Source: Hydractinia symbiolongicarpus (Eukaryota > Cnidaria > Hydrozoa > Anthoathecata > Hydractiniidae). From it: 64,000 nucleotides of DNA. Where the stretch lies: NCBI RefSeq assembly GCF_029227915.1, contig NC_079882.1, positions 27,471,001 through 27,535,000 on the forward strand. Direction: 5' to 3'. This document shows positions 48,511 to 60,560 of the stretch, in pieces. Below the pieces are notes generated by a model. It was not told where the DNA came from, made no database searches, and saw nothing but the letters and a program-made list of their open reading frames with translations. Position 1 is the stretch's first letter. Every line of letters begins with the position of its first letter. The position numbers and the translations under genes are program-made.

Positions 48511-50350
48511 AAGCAATATAAAGGAATTACAGTTAACTAAAAAAATTCCTTTACCTCAATTACTTAAGCTTAACTGTAAAGTTTTTACCGTGATGAATTA
48601 CAATAAGTGAGACATTTCAATGCGATAATTCTGTAAGTATATCGTAATTATTTTTTTTGTGTGGAGATGTTTCCATTTATAAAATAACCAGACGATATTA
48701 TTGTATATAATGGTCACTTTTACCTTATTTAACTTAATATTGTTGTCGTTTGTGGTCCAATCTGCCACAGATCCGCGCTAGGTTTACTTTTCTCTAATGT
48801 TTAATACTTAGTTCGCTCATTAACATCCAGATGTTTTATTGACGTTAATGAACACGTAACGAGAACAATTAATAAATTTTTTTGTATAATTAAGAAATAT
48901 TTAACGAAGGGATGGATTTGGAAGCAATACGTTTTATTGCGCAATGTTTTTATGAGGTTGACGCTTTAAAGTTTATCGCTCAGAAGAATGTCCTTCCAAG
49001 TCAAAAAAAATCATGATTTGAAGCAGGAAACTGCTTTACTGAATAAAATAACAACAACTGTACCACTAAACTAGATTAAATTTCTTTCACCCCCGTCCTT
49101 TATAATTTATTATCTTTCAATATTGTCGAGCGTGAATGACCACAGTTTGCAAAATGATATTTAGCAAGTTGTCGGGAAAAATCATGCGTACACTAATCCT
49201 AACTTTTCCCCAAAAAGTAATTAACTAAGTTAGAGGTTAATTTAGGGGAAAATTATGTAGTAGGAAGGAAGAATAAAATGCGCAAAACAGTGGTGGGCGT
49301 GCGAATTAAAGTTTTTATTAGTTTGTGTCTTCCTCTTTGATATGATATGATAGGTAGAGAGACATAAGTGTAAATATGATGTTGATATAACGCTAAACAT
49401 AAAAATATTATGCACTACTTTCAGTTTAAATTCAAGACATGTGTTAAGTCCTTGTAACCGCTTACCAAGGCTTAATGATGTAATAAAAATTACAGTTCGA
49501 TGTTTAGGTAGTTTTCCCATGTTTACGATGTGATATTTTGAGATAATAACACAAGATTGAACCCAGCTTTCACGTCAGATGTAGCCATAAAGGATCCCAT
49601 GTGCTTTTACAGATATTGACTAAATAATAAAGAAATATATGCGATTTTTTTTTATCAAAATAATTTTATTAAAGGAGTGGACATGGTAAAAAAACAATTT
49701 CGAGCAACTGAAATTGGCATTATGTTGTGTGGTATCCTTTGACTCGGTTTTGCATACCTTGCATAAAATAAATAATGGGACTTCCCAAAATATGCAAAAA
49801 TAAACAGGAAAAAATAACACTTAGTTATAGCTAAAACAATAGTAGCTAATATTAGTATTTACCACCGGACGCTAAGCATTTATCATTCCACGAAAGGACT
49901 TTGATTGTAATCAAAATACAGGATGTTAATCTGGACATACTTTGCACAACATACTGTTATTGATAAAGCTGTTTACCGATACTTTTGTTATCTAACTTTG
50001 AACCAAAATATAAAATAAGGATAAACAACAATCACAAGTACTGTAGTATGTTAGCTAAGGTAATTTTAAAGAGTTTCTTCTTAGTCTCTATGGCTAGGTA
50101 GCTAAACATCAAAATAAACAGATTTTCAAGTTTATATATGTGTAAAAAGTGATAAAGATCCAACTAATATTTTTTAAAAAATTTCAAATATAAACAAGTA
50201 AAAGTAAAAAAAAATGGAAAGACCTATAAAAGGGACATAAAGAAGTCAAGGCTTGGCGGGAATAAATCCTATCAGTAAATACAACAAGTAAGATTTTTTA
50301 ATATACTCGCAATACTCGTCGCTACCATTCTTGGCTAACAGACAGACTGC
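48511..50350. other. Gene-poor stretch
   Basis: No coding region or element recognised in about 1.8 kb. Confidence 0.4.
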
Positions 50351-50356
50351 GATATC

Positions 50357-50487
50357 TCTATTACAATACTCGTATACGTCTGTCTGTATGTCTGTCCGGC
50401 AAAATGATACAACAAGTAGCGAGACGCACGCAATGAGGTATTAACAGGGCGGGCAAACCGTGGATTTTTCCACGGGCCGCCGACTGG
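50357..50487 (+). mobile_element. Helitron-like short non-autonomous element, copy 1
   Basis: The element starts TCTATTACAATACTCGTATACG and contains TCTGTCTGTATGTCTGTC, GCAAAATG and GCGAGACGCAC. It ends with a perfect hairpin CCGTGGA/TCCACGG (50458-50464 and 50469-50475), nine bases, then CTGG followed by T. A 5' TC, a 3' hairpin about 10 bp before CTRR and a following T are the Helitron hallmarks; no target duplication is expected. A close relative lies at 52441-52566. Confidence 0.65.
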
Positions 50488-50489
50488 TA

Positions 50490-52440
50490 TTATAATATTA
50501 TAATATTGATTTGTTCTCGAATTGCAAACATGCAGAAGTGAGAGAGCTTCGAAAAATCTAAATTAACATTTTTAGCAGTTCAGCTGGCTTTAACGTACGA
50601 TAAAATGTTTACAAACCACAAAGAGGATGTTTTCTGTCTTCGACTGAACAGCTTCCGATAAAAAAAAAGTTAAAATAATATTGACAACAAATGAGTTGCC
50701 CGATTTAACCCTAAGTTGTTTTGCAGCACTTTGCACCGGAGATTGCAGATGACACTAATTTCTGGCATTCGATTATAAAATAAGGAAGAAAGAAATAGAA
50801 ACCCGGTACATTTTAATATATTTTAATTTTATTTTATCTTATTTCATCTTCATTGTGAGACATGAACACAAAGTCGTAAATATTAGTAGCAGAAATAAAA
50901 ACAACGGTTTCTGTGGTCTGATTTAGTTTCTGAAATGTTCATCCACTAGCTTATCAATACTTTTAATGGCTGTGGTAAAAAAACATTATTTTTTCGAAAA
51001 AAACGTAACACAATAAAGGTTAAAATAACGAACGTAAACTTGTTTTGTCTCTTTGCTACTAAGAAGAAGCAATGTTGATTACGCGCTTACATAATGCTCC
51101 GGATTTATCTAACTAAAGAAAGGATGGGGAAATAATTTTAGAATGATTAAGTTTGTATGCAAAACAGACCCTGTACATGGTGATGCAAACACTATTGTAT
51201 TCCTGAATTAATTGATAAGAAAAATCAATTAATTTTTGGGACATACATGATTGATCTAGGACGCCTACAGAATTATTTTTTGCAAAGTAACCTTCTTTGA
51301 TTATTTTTTTGTTTACTTTTCGATTCGTTATTAATTTTCTATTTTTCAGAGTATCTGAAAATAGATCTAAATGAATACAAAAGATAACACTGATTCTTGC
51401 CTTTTTTCATAAAGAAGGAAATTAGATTCATGCAAGGAAAAAATAAATCCATATTTTTGCAGGATAAACAAAAAAGTAATTATATCTATTACGAGGAGAA
51501 TAAAACCTATTTTTAGTGTTTTTAATTTTTAATTTTTTAATTTTTAGTGTAATTTGAATCTCACTATGTCTGTCTTGTAGATCTAAATCGTGCTGATTAA
51601 TTAAGGAAAATTTCCCTGGTTATTAATTTCCCTAATGCTAATGTCCTAATTTTGTTTAAGTGGAAACCTACCCTAACGAAACAATCGAGACAATTTAATT
51701 GAAAAGAAAAGAGCTTACAAGTAGTTTTAAAAATATTTTCATCTTCTTAAATATTTTTCTTCGTTCATTTTATAAACAGCTATATAACGTTTTATTCAGC
51801 GCATCTTTAACGATAACCTTTCGAAGTACACCGGTGTACTATGCAAAAATAGTCTCTTAAACATTGCAAGAAAAAAATTGCGAAGTTAACCCTGAGAAGT
51901 TATGCCACAAATCGAGGCAATGTCTTACGACATGCGCAAATCATATGATTGACACGCTTAATGTACTGCTTGGAATTTCCGAGAGTCGTTAGCTTTCGTT
52001 CGTTTACTTATGTTTTCAAATCGATGAACATGCAACTTCGATGGTTTTCATTTTGATTCCAATATATATTAAATACTTCAAGCAGTTTAGAATAATCTAA
52101 CACATAATATTTTGTACATATCGTTTGTGCTGTGAAGGGTTCGTTAGTTACTATGGAAACGGTATCAACAGTTGATTCATTACGTCGATTAGCGATGACG
52201 GGAAAGTTGTCAAATCATATTGGCAAGTAGGACACTAAGCAACGTGTAAATATATATAACCATGTTTTTGTCAACAATATTAGTAATAATGTCAAGAAAT
52301 AATACCCTTTACATTCGGCTGGAAAAACTTCATTTTCTGCATGGCCATACAATAATTTTTTTTAGGTTAGTTTACTATAATAAGAACCGTAAGGATAAAA
52401 TGCAAAGTCTCAGAAATTCAACAGCAACTTGGCTTTTTTA
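50490..52440. other. Gene-poor stretch between two Helitron-like copies
   Basis: No coding region recognised. An AT-rich ATTATAATATTATAATATT run directly follows copy 1. Confidence 0.4.
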
Positions 52441-52566
52441 TCTATATTATAATACCCGTATACGTCTTTCTGTCTGTCACGCAAAATGGTAACCGCAGTA
52501 GTGAGACACACAAAATGCGGTTAATCACGGGTGAAACTGATGATTTATCCACGGGCCACTGACTAG
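52441..52566 (+). mobile_element. Helitron-like short non-autonomous element, copy 2
   Basis: It starts TCTATATTATAATACCCGTA, shares CGTATACGTCT, CTGTCTGTC, GCAAAATGG and GTGAGACACAC with copy 1, and ends TTTATCCACGGGCCACTGACTAG followed by T. The left arm of the terminal hairpin has decayed (GATGATT), so the hairpin is imperfect. CTAG|T fits the Helitron 3' rule. Confidence 0.62.
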
Positions 52567-53068
52567 TTTTTGTATATTACAACAAATCACAATGACTTGA
52601 GTAGGAATTGTGCCAGATGTGAAAAAAGAAGTTGTGGGAATTTGAACTTTTTACCTCCGCAACACTAATAGTGGTTAAGCGTTGGAGTAAGAGGAAGGAA
52701 ATTAGAAAAAAAATTTTAATTGATATCTTTTGTAATTTCCATATTCAATCGTCATGAAAATACTTTCGTTTTCGTTTTAACAAAATAATCAGTAATCTTG
52801 ACTTCTGTATGATTCCGTACTTGCATAAATACAGCCTGCTAAATGTATCTGAAGTTGATGTGGCCGGACAAGGTTCTGTTTCAAAGAATTAATTGAAGTT
52901 ACGTCGTAACGGAGGCCGTGTTAACCTCTTATGTAAAATTCATTGTAAATATTGACAATCAAAGTAATTAAGAACTTAATTGCTTTTTCTGTTTTATAGC
53001 ATGACAAAGCGTTTTTTGTTCACATTTAATTATAACATCAACTCATCTTGTTTTTAAAAACAAATTGA

Positions 53069-53078
53069 TATATAAAAG
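53069..53078 (+). promoter_or_regulatory. Possible TATA box of the Ras-like gene
   Basis: TATATAAAAG lies 49 bp before the ATG of the single-exon GTPase gene, with no splice acceptor in between. It could position transcription start a few tens of bases upstream of the ATG. Confidence 0.4.
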
Positions 53079-53126
53079 AAAGAGAATCTCAGAGTTCAGA
53101 CGCAGTACAGATACCGACGATAAAAC

Positions 53127-54059
53127 ATGGCACACCGTGCTCTTACAACACCAAGAAAAGGTAGTAATGGAAGAGAACTTAAGAAAGCTCGTTCACTCAC
53201 ATTCAAAGAAAGACTTCGTACTACCTTTTTACGTAAATTTGCAAAGGGTGAGACCACAGAACTAAATGAAGAAATCATTTATGGTAAAGTTGTAGTTCTT
53301 GGCGACCATGCTGTGGGAAAAACGGCTTTGATCCATAGGTTTTCTAACAATTATTTTACCGATCAATATACGCCTACTGAGAGTACAGCTATGTTTGACG
53401 TAACAGCGTTAGTGGAGTGCGATAACGCAGAAAATAACAATGAAAGTAGCGTTTCACGTCCAGTAACTACAAAGGAAAGGAAGAAAACCACGCCGCGACG
53501 CAAGAAAAGTAAGTCTATTAGGCGAGTAGTTAGTATGGGAGACGATACTATAGAACAAGCACCCGAACCAGAATGTGGAATGAAGTCGTTTAAATTCCAA
53601 TTGGTAGATACATCACCTGATATTAATAAAATCTCCCCAGTTTCCTATAGAGCAACCGTGGCTGATGCCCATGGCTTTTTGTTGATTTGCTCTTACGATA
53701 AACCAGAAAGTTTAGAATATATAAAGAGCGTTTATGAAGATATAAAGAACATGAGACAATGTGGGAATGTTCCTGTCATTATTGTGGCAAACAAATGTGA
53801 CTTGAGCAGCTCTAAAACAGTTGTATTTGAAAAAAGCATTGTGGATTTGGCAGCTAAGTTAAATATCCAATGGTGTGAAATTTCAGCTGCAAATTCTGAG
53901 GGATATCAAAACATGACGGAGCATATGCTAAACGAAATGAACATCTACGATGCAGAAAAGGTGAGGGAGAATAACTTGCCGGATGATTTTGCTTTCATTG
54001 ACGAAAAACAACGACGAAAAAGTTTAAACAACTTGAACAAGTTTAAAATAATGTTTTAA
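53127..54059 (+). CDS. Divergent Ras-like small GTPase, single exon
   Basis: A 310-residue protein with a basic 50-residue N-terminal extension, then a G domain: P-loop GDHAVGKT (59-66), switch I region YTPTEST (81-87), G4 NKCD (222-225) and G5-like EISAA (251-255). G3, normally DTAGQ, reads DTSPD (161-165), so the catalytic Gln and the invariant Gly are both missing. Between switch I and G3 is an insertion of about 50 residues, rich in Lys/Arg/Ser (TTKERKKTTPRRKKSKSIRR). The C-terminus is basic with no CAAX box, so prenylation is not expected. These traits recall RASD, RASL or RGK-type atypical Ras proteins, which hydrolyse GTP poorly and act as signalling modulators; the subfamily is not assignable by eye. 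Both N-terminal and inserted basic patches could bind acidic membranes or nucleic acid. AATAAA occurs at 54596-54601. Confidence 0.88.
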   Translation: MAHRALTTPRKGSNGRELKKARSLTFKERLRTTFLRKFAKGETTELNEEIIYGKVVVLGDHAVGKTALIHRFSNNYFTDQYTPTESTAMFDVTALVECDNAENNNESSVSRPVTTKERKKTTPRRKKSKSIRRVVSMGDDTIEQAPEPECGMKSFKFQLVDTSPDINKISPVSYRATVADAHGFLLICSYDKPESLEYIKSVYEDIKNMRQCGNVPVIIVANKCDLSSSKTVVFEKSIVDLAAKLNIQWCEISAANSEGYQNMTEHMLNEMNIYDAEKVRENNLPDDFAFIDEKQRRKSLNNLNKFKIMF

Positions 54060-55590
54060 AAGTTGGCTTGTTGATAGAAACTGTCTTTCAAAAAGAGAAT
54101 TCAGTATTTTGGTCGCATGCGGTTGGAAAGTCGTGTGTTTACGAACGTGCTTAGTGGTTTCCTTTTGAACTACCCATTCACACACATAAACATTTCCTTT
54201 ACGCTGTATCATTGATTATCTTACTAGTCATCGGGAGGGGTGAGTTCATATGCGTAAACGAAATTATATGTGATTAAGTATGATTACAAATGATTAACCT
54301 GGACAAAAGAAAAACATATGTAATGTATATACAAGCTTTCTTACTCATAACAAAAAATGGATTTGTTCATAACAAATAACTTTATGTTTTTATAAAAAAT
54401 GTTCTTTATAAAAAACTTGTAAATTATTTATATATTTTAAACGAGAAAAACGGATACATCACAGATATAAATTTTGGGCGGACAACGAGCGGAAGTTGAC
54501 GAGTTCCTAATTAATTGACACATTTTTTTGGTGACGCTTGATATGAACTTTCGAAGCACGACAAAGTTTTTTTTACAATGAGACATATAATGTGTAATAA
54601 ACTTCTTTCGACAGAAATATTCATTCATGAAATATAATGATTACTTTTAAATTACTGATTTCTTTCAACCAGCGCGTGGGAGAACTAAATCAAGGGAAAG
54701 TGAAGGTACTTCAAACAGCAGCATAGAGCCCATAATTGTTTTTTTTTTTCATACCGTTGTGGTTGTTGTTTGCTGTTGTTGTTGTTTTTGTTGTTTTGCT
54801 GTTGTTATTTTTTTGTTGTAAAATATTTTGTTTTGATACTGTGGTTATAATTTTATTAGTCATAAAATTAAACTAATCCGTTCGGTTAGATTTATGGCTT
54901 AGTTTAAAAAGTTTCGTTGAGAAACCAGAAGCGTTCCATACATAATTTACATTCTTATTTAAATGACGAAATGCATTCTATGAATTTCTTTATTAACTTG
55001 ATTTTTTTACATATTTTCCGCCATAAAATCTAGCAGAAGATTTACAATAGCGCATAAGTGTCTGTTTTGGCTAGTGACCCTTTGGAATGAACGTACAGCA
55101 TTAAATGGTTAAAATTACAGCCTTAACAATAACATCGCTTAAGGCTCCAAATACAACTTAATAACCTTAAAAGCCACTAAATAAGCCAACAGCCAATAAA
55201 TAAATGATGCGTATGTATTATCAATACTAAGTATCACAGATACTGGAAGTAATAGCTACGGAAACTTTAGAACGTGGATTATGGGGTAATGAATTAAAGT
55301 TTCGTTTCTACACGCTTGGTAATATAGAACGACAAAGAAAAGAGTTAAATCAATTCTCTGGTATGTGTCAAAACAATTAATGCTGTTGCTGTGAATAGCA
55401 TGTTTCTAAAAGTTATTCATTCACGAAAACCATGTATGAATTATGAAGATACTTCATTCTTGAAGATACTTGATTCTTTAAAAATATTACATTCAATTAT
55501 ATTTTATATGTATAATCGCTCCTTTTATTTTTTGTTAAATTTTCTTTGTAAGAAACTTTAAAACTTCCCATGGTGGACAAGATCACTATA
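54060..55590. other. Gene-poor stretch
   Basis: No coding region recognised. A GTT-rich low-complexity tract (GTTGTTGTTTG-type) lies at about 54757-54830. Confidence 0.45.
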
Positions 55591-55599
55591 TTGTTTTAA

Positions 55600-55905
55600 A
55601 ATTTTAGCCGAAAAATATCATATGCTACACCAATAAGACCAACTACATTCAACGCTCCTATTTATACAATAGACTCCTGACGTGTGCAAACTTTATTGAT
55701 TACTTCAAAGTACAGTCCCATGGTAGGGGGACAAGAAATGATGGTTATAAAATACAAATTCCATTCACAAAACTCCAATATGCAAAATTTGGATTCTTTT
55801 CAATGGGTGTTACACTATACAACGAGCTACCATTAAATATTTGTAAAATTGAAAATTTTAAATTTGTTTAGGAAAAATGTTTTGAAGATTTTTAACCTTT
55901 GATTT
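55600..55905 (+). pseudogene. LINE 3' end: RT C-terminus
   Basis: The frame reads CANFIDYFKVQSHGRGTRND, then YKIQIPFTKLQYAKFGFFSMGVTLYNELPLNI, the conserved C-terminal block of CR1/L2/Jockey-like ORF2 proteins (R..N...I...R....FS.G..LWN.LP). A one-base change near 55863 shifts the last residues. It is heavily 5'-truncated and directly followed by a microsatellite tail. Confidence 0.75.
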
Positions 55906-55906
55906 G

Positions 55907-55972
<66 letters not shown>
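55906..55972 (+). repeat. (AAT)n microsatellite, LINE tail
   Basis: About 21 uninterrupted ATA/AAT triplets follow the LINE coding end. Short microsatellite tails are typical for CR1/L2-like LINEs, so the array probably grew from the element's 3' tail. Confidence 0.9.
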
Positions 55973-58900
55973 GATTTGACAAAAAAATAATATTTTATAT
56001 AAATTATTTTTTGTCAAAACATCATACGATATTTTTGTTGCAGTAGCAGCCTAATAGTTTTATCGAGTCACGCAACGAATTTTGTTAATGCAATAAAAAA
56101 TTATCCTTCCTACCCACGTGACAACTTTGCAAATTCTCTTGATTGCCTTTTTTGAGTCATCCAAATTCTATATCTTGCTTAAGCTTAGACTATTTAGCTT
56201 CGCATAAGCGTTTCACCTCAAACCAATGTTACCTATATATGGCATAGTAATTCGCATTTTCACGCCAAATTAATACAAAAGCGGTAATAATATGAATCAT
56301 ACATATTTGGACAGAATTGAGAAGCTGCAAATAGTTTCGTGTGCTCTCCTTTAGTGTTGGTCTCCATCCACGTTGATGCGAAAGCTACTTACACAATAGG
56401 GACTGTATACAGGAAGATTTTTGCATCCCTAACAAAGCTATGATGGTGAATGTTTATAAAGAAAATAAGACGCGATTACATGGAGAACTTTGACAACTCC
56501 GTTATTTTCCCAAGTAAATCACCTTTCTCTATAAAGTTTGACATTGGGTGATGCATAAGTAAAAATACACAATTTAGCTACATTCACTATAAAGTAATAG
56601 CTATTAATTAATTTTTATAGAAATATTTAATTAATAAAAACACAATTAGTAAGTAGGTAAGCATGTAATAAACATAAACAAAAAGCTTGCTCAAAATATA
56701 TTAAGACTCACAAAAATGTGTGTCTGCAGATCTCCAACAGCTTTTTTGTGTCACATAGCTATTATGTTGTTATTGCGTTATTTTCTTGGCAGTTTCTTAA
56801 GTTGTTGAGGAAAAATATAACTTTTATGCAGTACAAAAGTTCGTCTGGAATAAAAACGTCAGAGAGGTCGACATTCAATCATTTTTCGTAGATGAAAGTC
56901 AAGCCAGGAAGGATTTTTCGTCACTGAGGAGTGGATAGACGTTTTGTAAGATGCAACTTCATTTAAGAATTTTCATCTTGTTGTCAATGTCTTTAATTAT
57001 TTCCTATGTTCAATAGAAGTTTGTGTATTGTTTTAGTTTTGAATATTGCTAAATACGACAACGAATACACGATTTAAAAAGGGAATACAGCGTTATTTCG
57101 GTATGTGTGTACGTATAAGGGAAGGAACTGAAAAACTATAAACTGAAATAAAGATTTTCCTTTCATGAACCATAGATCTAGAAGGAGAGAAAACTTTGCA
57201 AATTCTCAGATCTCAATCTTTTTTTTAGATAAAACTTCTGGGATAACGCCGCTAAACGCTGCAATTTCGTAACACAGAAAGCTGATCAAATGAAAATGCT
57301 TTATTCGGCATGTTTCAAAATAATTTTCGCTTATGTCGAAACTCAGCGAAACATAAGTCAGTTATTGTTGAACTTATAATTAATCATACTTAATGCTTTC
57401 GTAGTCCAGTGTCAATTAATCTAGCTACGTTAGGAAGCCGCTACATAGTTATATGGTTGTGTTTCCAATGACTGCCATTTGACTTTAATTAAAAACTAAA
57501 TTTTAAAAGGAAGCTTATTAACTGTGGTAAAAAGGCTCTGTTGTTTGCAATAATATTGTGGTCCCATATTCTTAATTGCGCTTGGTGGAAGATAATTTCC
57601 CAACGTCTTTGAAATATCTACGTGTGTGTTTACTATCACTGGTATAATTATTCATGTTATTATTGTCAAAGGATAAGCAATCATTTGTAATTGAAACAAT
57701 TAATACTTTTACTATAAGCCAAAGACAGTGACATTTTGGATCCAAGCTGTAAAAAACTTAATTAATTAAATTCTATGAAGCTCACATACTGGTATGGTGC
57801 GTACAATAACAGTGATCACAAGACGTAATTTGTTTTTTTATCGTACTAGTCAAATTTTAGGCCCAGACATCCCTGGTTTAGGTTGGAGATGTGAGGTTTT
57901 ACTAACATACGCTCAGCGACATTAAGCATTTTGTTCAGAGTTGCCCTTTCAAAGAACTATCTAAAGTATTAATTGATGCCAAGTGGTTTGTTATTTGCTA
58001 TGCACCTTGACATTTTCTTGTAAGTCGTGCAGAATTCTATACAAGTACATTAAATTTCATGTTACCCAAGTGACTAAAACCTTACTTCTCTGGGAGGATT
58101 GGGCTGTATGCAATTTATATTTTAACTTATACTAACCAGTGACGTGATGTTTAAAAAATCTGGGCAACATGTTAAAAAAGTTAAAAGTTGTTTAGGCGGC
58201 GATGTAGAGTAGCACTCACGTCCAGATCAACGAACATTTAATTAAACCTATCCTGGTTGATGTTAGAGTGACCCTGACGAAGATTTGGCGGGAAGGGCAA
58301 TTGGCAAAAGTGCCCTTCTCCTGTAACTTCTAAACTGCAAATTTATTTAAAAAGTCACTTGGCAAAAGTAACACCGACCTCAAACTAACAAAGATGACAG
58401 ATGTTTGGTCTTGTAATTAATTACTGACCTCAAAAATAAATCATTGGGATAAATTCAATGTTTTAATCATACTTTCAATCAAGTCTGTAAATGTTCAAAT
58501 TGTGTCGATAGTTCTATAGACAATAATTACTCAATTTCAAGATTTTTAACCAATATCAATAAATTCAATTTGTGTTTATTGCAGTTTTTTACATCAAAAT
58601 CGAAATAGATATAAATGGAGAAAAAAAACAATTTCTTTAGATATGCTCTCAACGTAAAGTAATTTGAAGTAAATAGTTTGAATAATTTGGCAACGAGAAA
58701 ATTATCTGTAAATCTTTTTACAACAGACGTTATGAAAAAAAAGTATGGAGGCACACAATTGATTTTTTTTTTTTTGTTATTGTATTGCACTTTACTTTTT
58801 TTAAACACACAAATGTTCTTTTTTCTTTCCTTACTTTCATAAGCTTACTAACATAAAATTTGATCCAGGAAAATAAAAACTTTCGTTGCACAAAAATCGT

Positions 58901-59260
58901 GTCATAAAAATCGCCATATTAGATTAGCGAATACAACAGTAGACAAAAATAGCACTTTTATTCAGCGGGAAAAGACTAAAGAATACACTCCTTTCTAAAC
59001 CAACGAGTGTAATGAGTTTCATCTAAATATGCTTGGTACTTGCTTTGGTTGAATTTCACTTTACTAAGCAATATCCTTGCATATAAATCTTCCATAGTAG
59101 CTACTTTTATTCCTATATTTTTTCTACGAAGTGAGAGAGCCACGAGTTCTAATACTCGTCTTATTAGTCGTTAGTTCATAGAAAAAATGCACGTGAATAC
59201 GATTATCGTTACTCGCAGATACGATCTTCGGTTACAGAAAGACGTAGAAGTACTATAATA
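55973..59260. other. Gene-poor stretch
   Basis: About 3.3 kb of AT-rich DNA with no recognised coding region, RNA gene or element; short ORFs such as 58527-58808 are low in information. Confidence 0.45.
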
Positions 59261-59463
59261 TTATAATACAGACTAGTTGTATGACCCTGAATTAAACAGA
59301 AACTAGAGTACCTTAGGCATTGAGGTCAGCGCGACTGGGAACTTTAAATGTGTGAGTGAGAATTGTTTATCCACGAAAGAAAAAAAAGAAAATTTTCTTC
59401 CGCTTCAAGATAGTAAAATTTACTCACTTTCCTCTGAATAACGATATTAGTTCAAATATCGTC

Positions 59464-59853
59464 TCACTTCTTATGCTTGGTTTCCACTGCGAGATAGCGT
59501 GAGATAATTGGCATATTACTGGGCACGGAGAAAGGAAGTACTATTTCTCGAAAGTTCAAATAAATAGGAATCTGACTTTGAATATTCCCGCTTTCAGTTG
59601 CAATTGAATTGGGCAGCTCGTCTAAAGCAAGATATTGACTGGTGTAACCTAGGCTGACGTAAAGATCATTCCCTAGTGTCAAAATACGATCAAGATCCTA
59701 TTCAGTCCAGTAACGCACAGACGCAATAGAAGGGTAACAGATGGCCCACAAAGCATTACACACGCATTGGCTACCCGCTGATTCTCCAAATCTAGAATGA
59801 CCTTGATGAAATGAGCCCATTACTATTTTATCTGGGTTGACAGGCCCGGGGTT
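59464..59853 (-). pseudogene. Cysteine-protease-like fragment (resembles peptidase C76/OTU-type)
   Basis: The minus-strand frame reads NPDKIVMGSFHQG, RFGESAG and QCVCNALWAIC, then, after an in-frame TAG near 59700, DLDRIL...LYVSLG and LALDELP. The pattern F.QG..RF...AG.QC..NAL places a Cys in the position of the catalytic Cys of the tegument-type (C76) deubiquitinase family, also carried by some animal mobile elements. The C-terminal His/Asp part is not seen. The stop and the lack of flanking exons point to a pseudogenised mobile-element cargo. The family call is from memory of the motif and is tentative. Confidence 0.45.
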
Positions 59854-60425
59854 GGACTAAACGTCACTAGCCATTAGAAAAGCCAAAGTAATATTTACAC
59901 AAAAATTGAACAGAATGGAGCTGGCCTTAATAAGAGCGAGAAAATTTCTTCAGAAACAGTAGTTCTGAACTGAGCTGAGTGGTTGAACCGAAAGTTCCAA
60001 TAGCAAAAGTACAACAAAGTAGAACAGTAAAATTATATAGCTAGCTATATATATTTTTTATATATATTATTTTTTATTGTAAAAAAATCTATTCTATAAG
60101 TTATATACATGTAAAAGTATATTGTAAGATCAAGGTAGTGTCCAAGTCTGACAAGGGATTAAATAGTAACAAAGTAAACGTGTGTAAACAAGTAACCAAG
60201 TAAACCGTTGTTCTTTTGCTTGACCTATAAGAAAAGAAGAAAAAAAAATTACACAATATTTTGTAAACAAAGGGAAGAAACTTTTGCAAGAAGGAAAATT
60301 TGCGAAAATTAGGGACCATCAAAAGCTCCATTTTCGATTTCACAATCCAAATTAATGCCCCATAAAGTAAATTATGATGATATTGCTACTAAATATATTA
60401 AGACCGTATTAAAGAAAAAAATATT

Positions 60426-60560
60426 CATATTGAAGAAGAACTACTTTGTGCATCACTAACATACTGCCAAGCGGCTCCCAGTTCTGCGGACCGCGGATCG
60501 AATCCCACTCACTGCTTGGCAGTATGTTAGTGATGAACAAAGTAGTTCTTCTTTAATATG
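60426..60560. repeat. 135-bp fold-back element with tRNA-like loop
   Basis: Arms 60426-60472 and 60514-60560 are 47 nt with only two mismatches (CATATTGAAGAAG ... CTGCCAAGC against GCTTGGCAG ... AATATG). The 41-nt loop contains GGATCGAATCCCAC, close to a tRNA B box and T arm. The arm-loop junction CCAAGCGG resembles an A box. The whole could have arisen from a tRNA-derived repeat with self-complementary flanks. Confidence 0.85.

Noticed and set aside
55906-55972. CRISPR-like array
   Set aside because: It is a pure triplet microsatellite; no repeat-spacer structure exists anywhere in the window.
60473-60513. tRNA gene in the fold-back loop
   Set aside because: The loop is far too short for a tRNA and has no anticodon arm.
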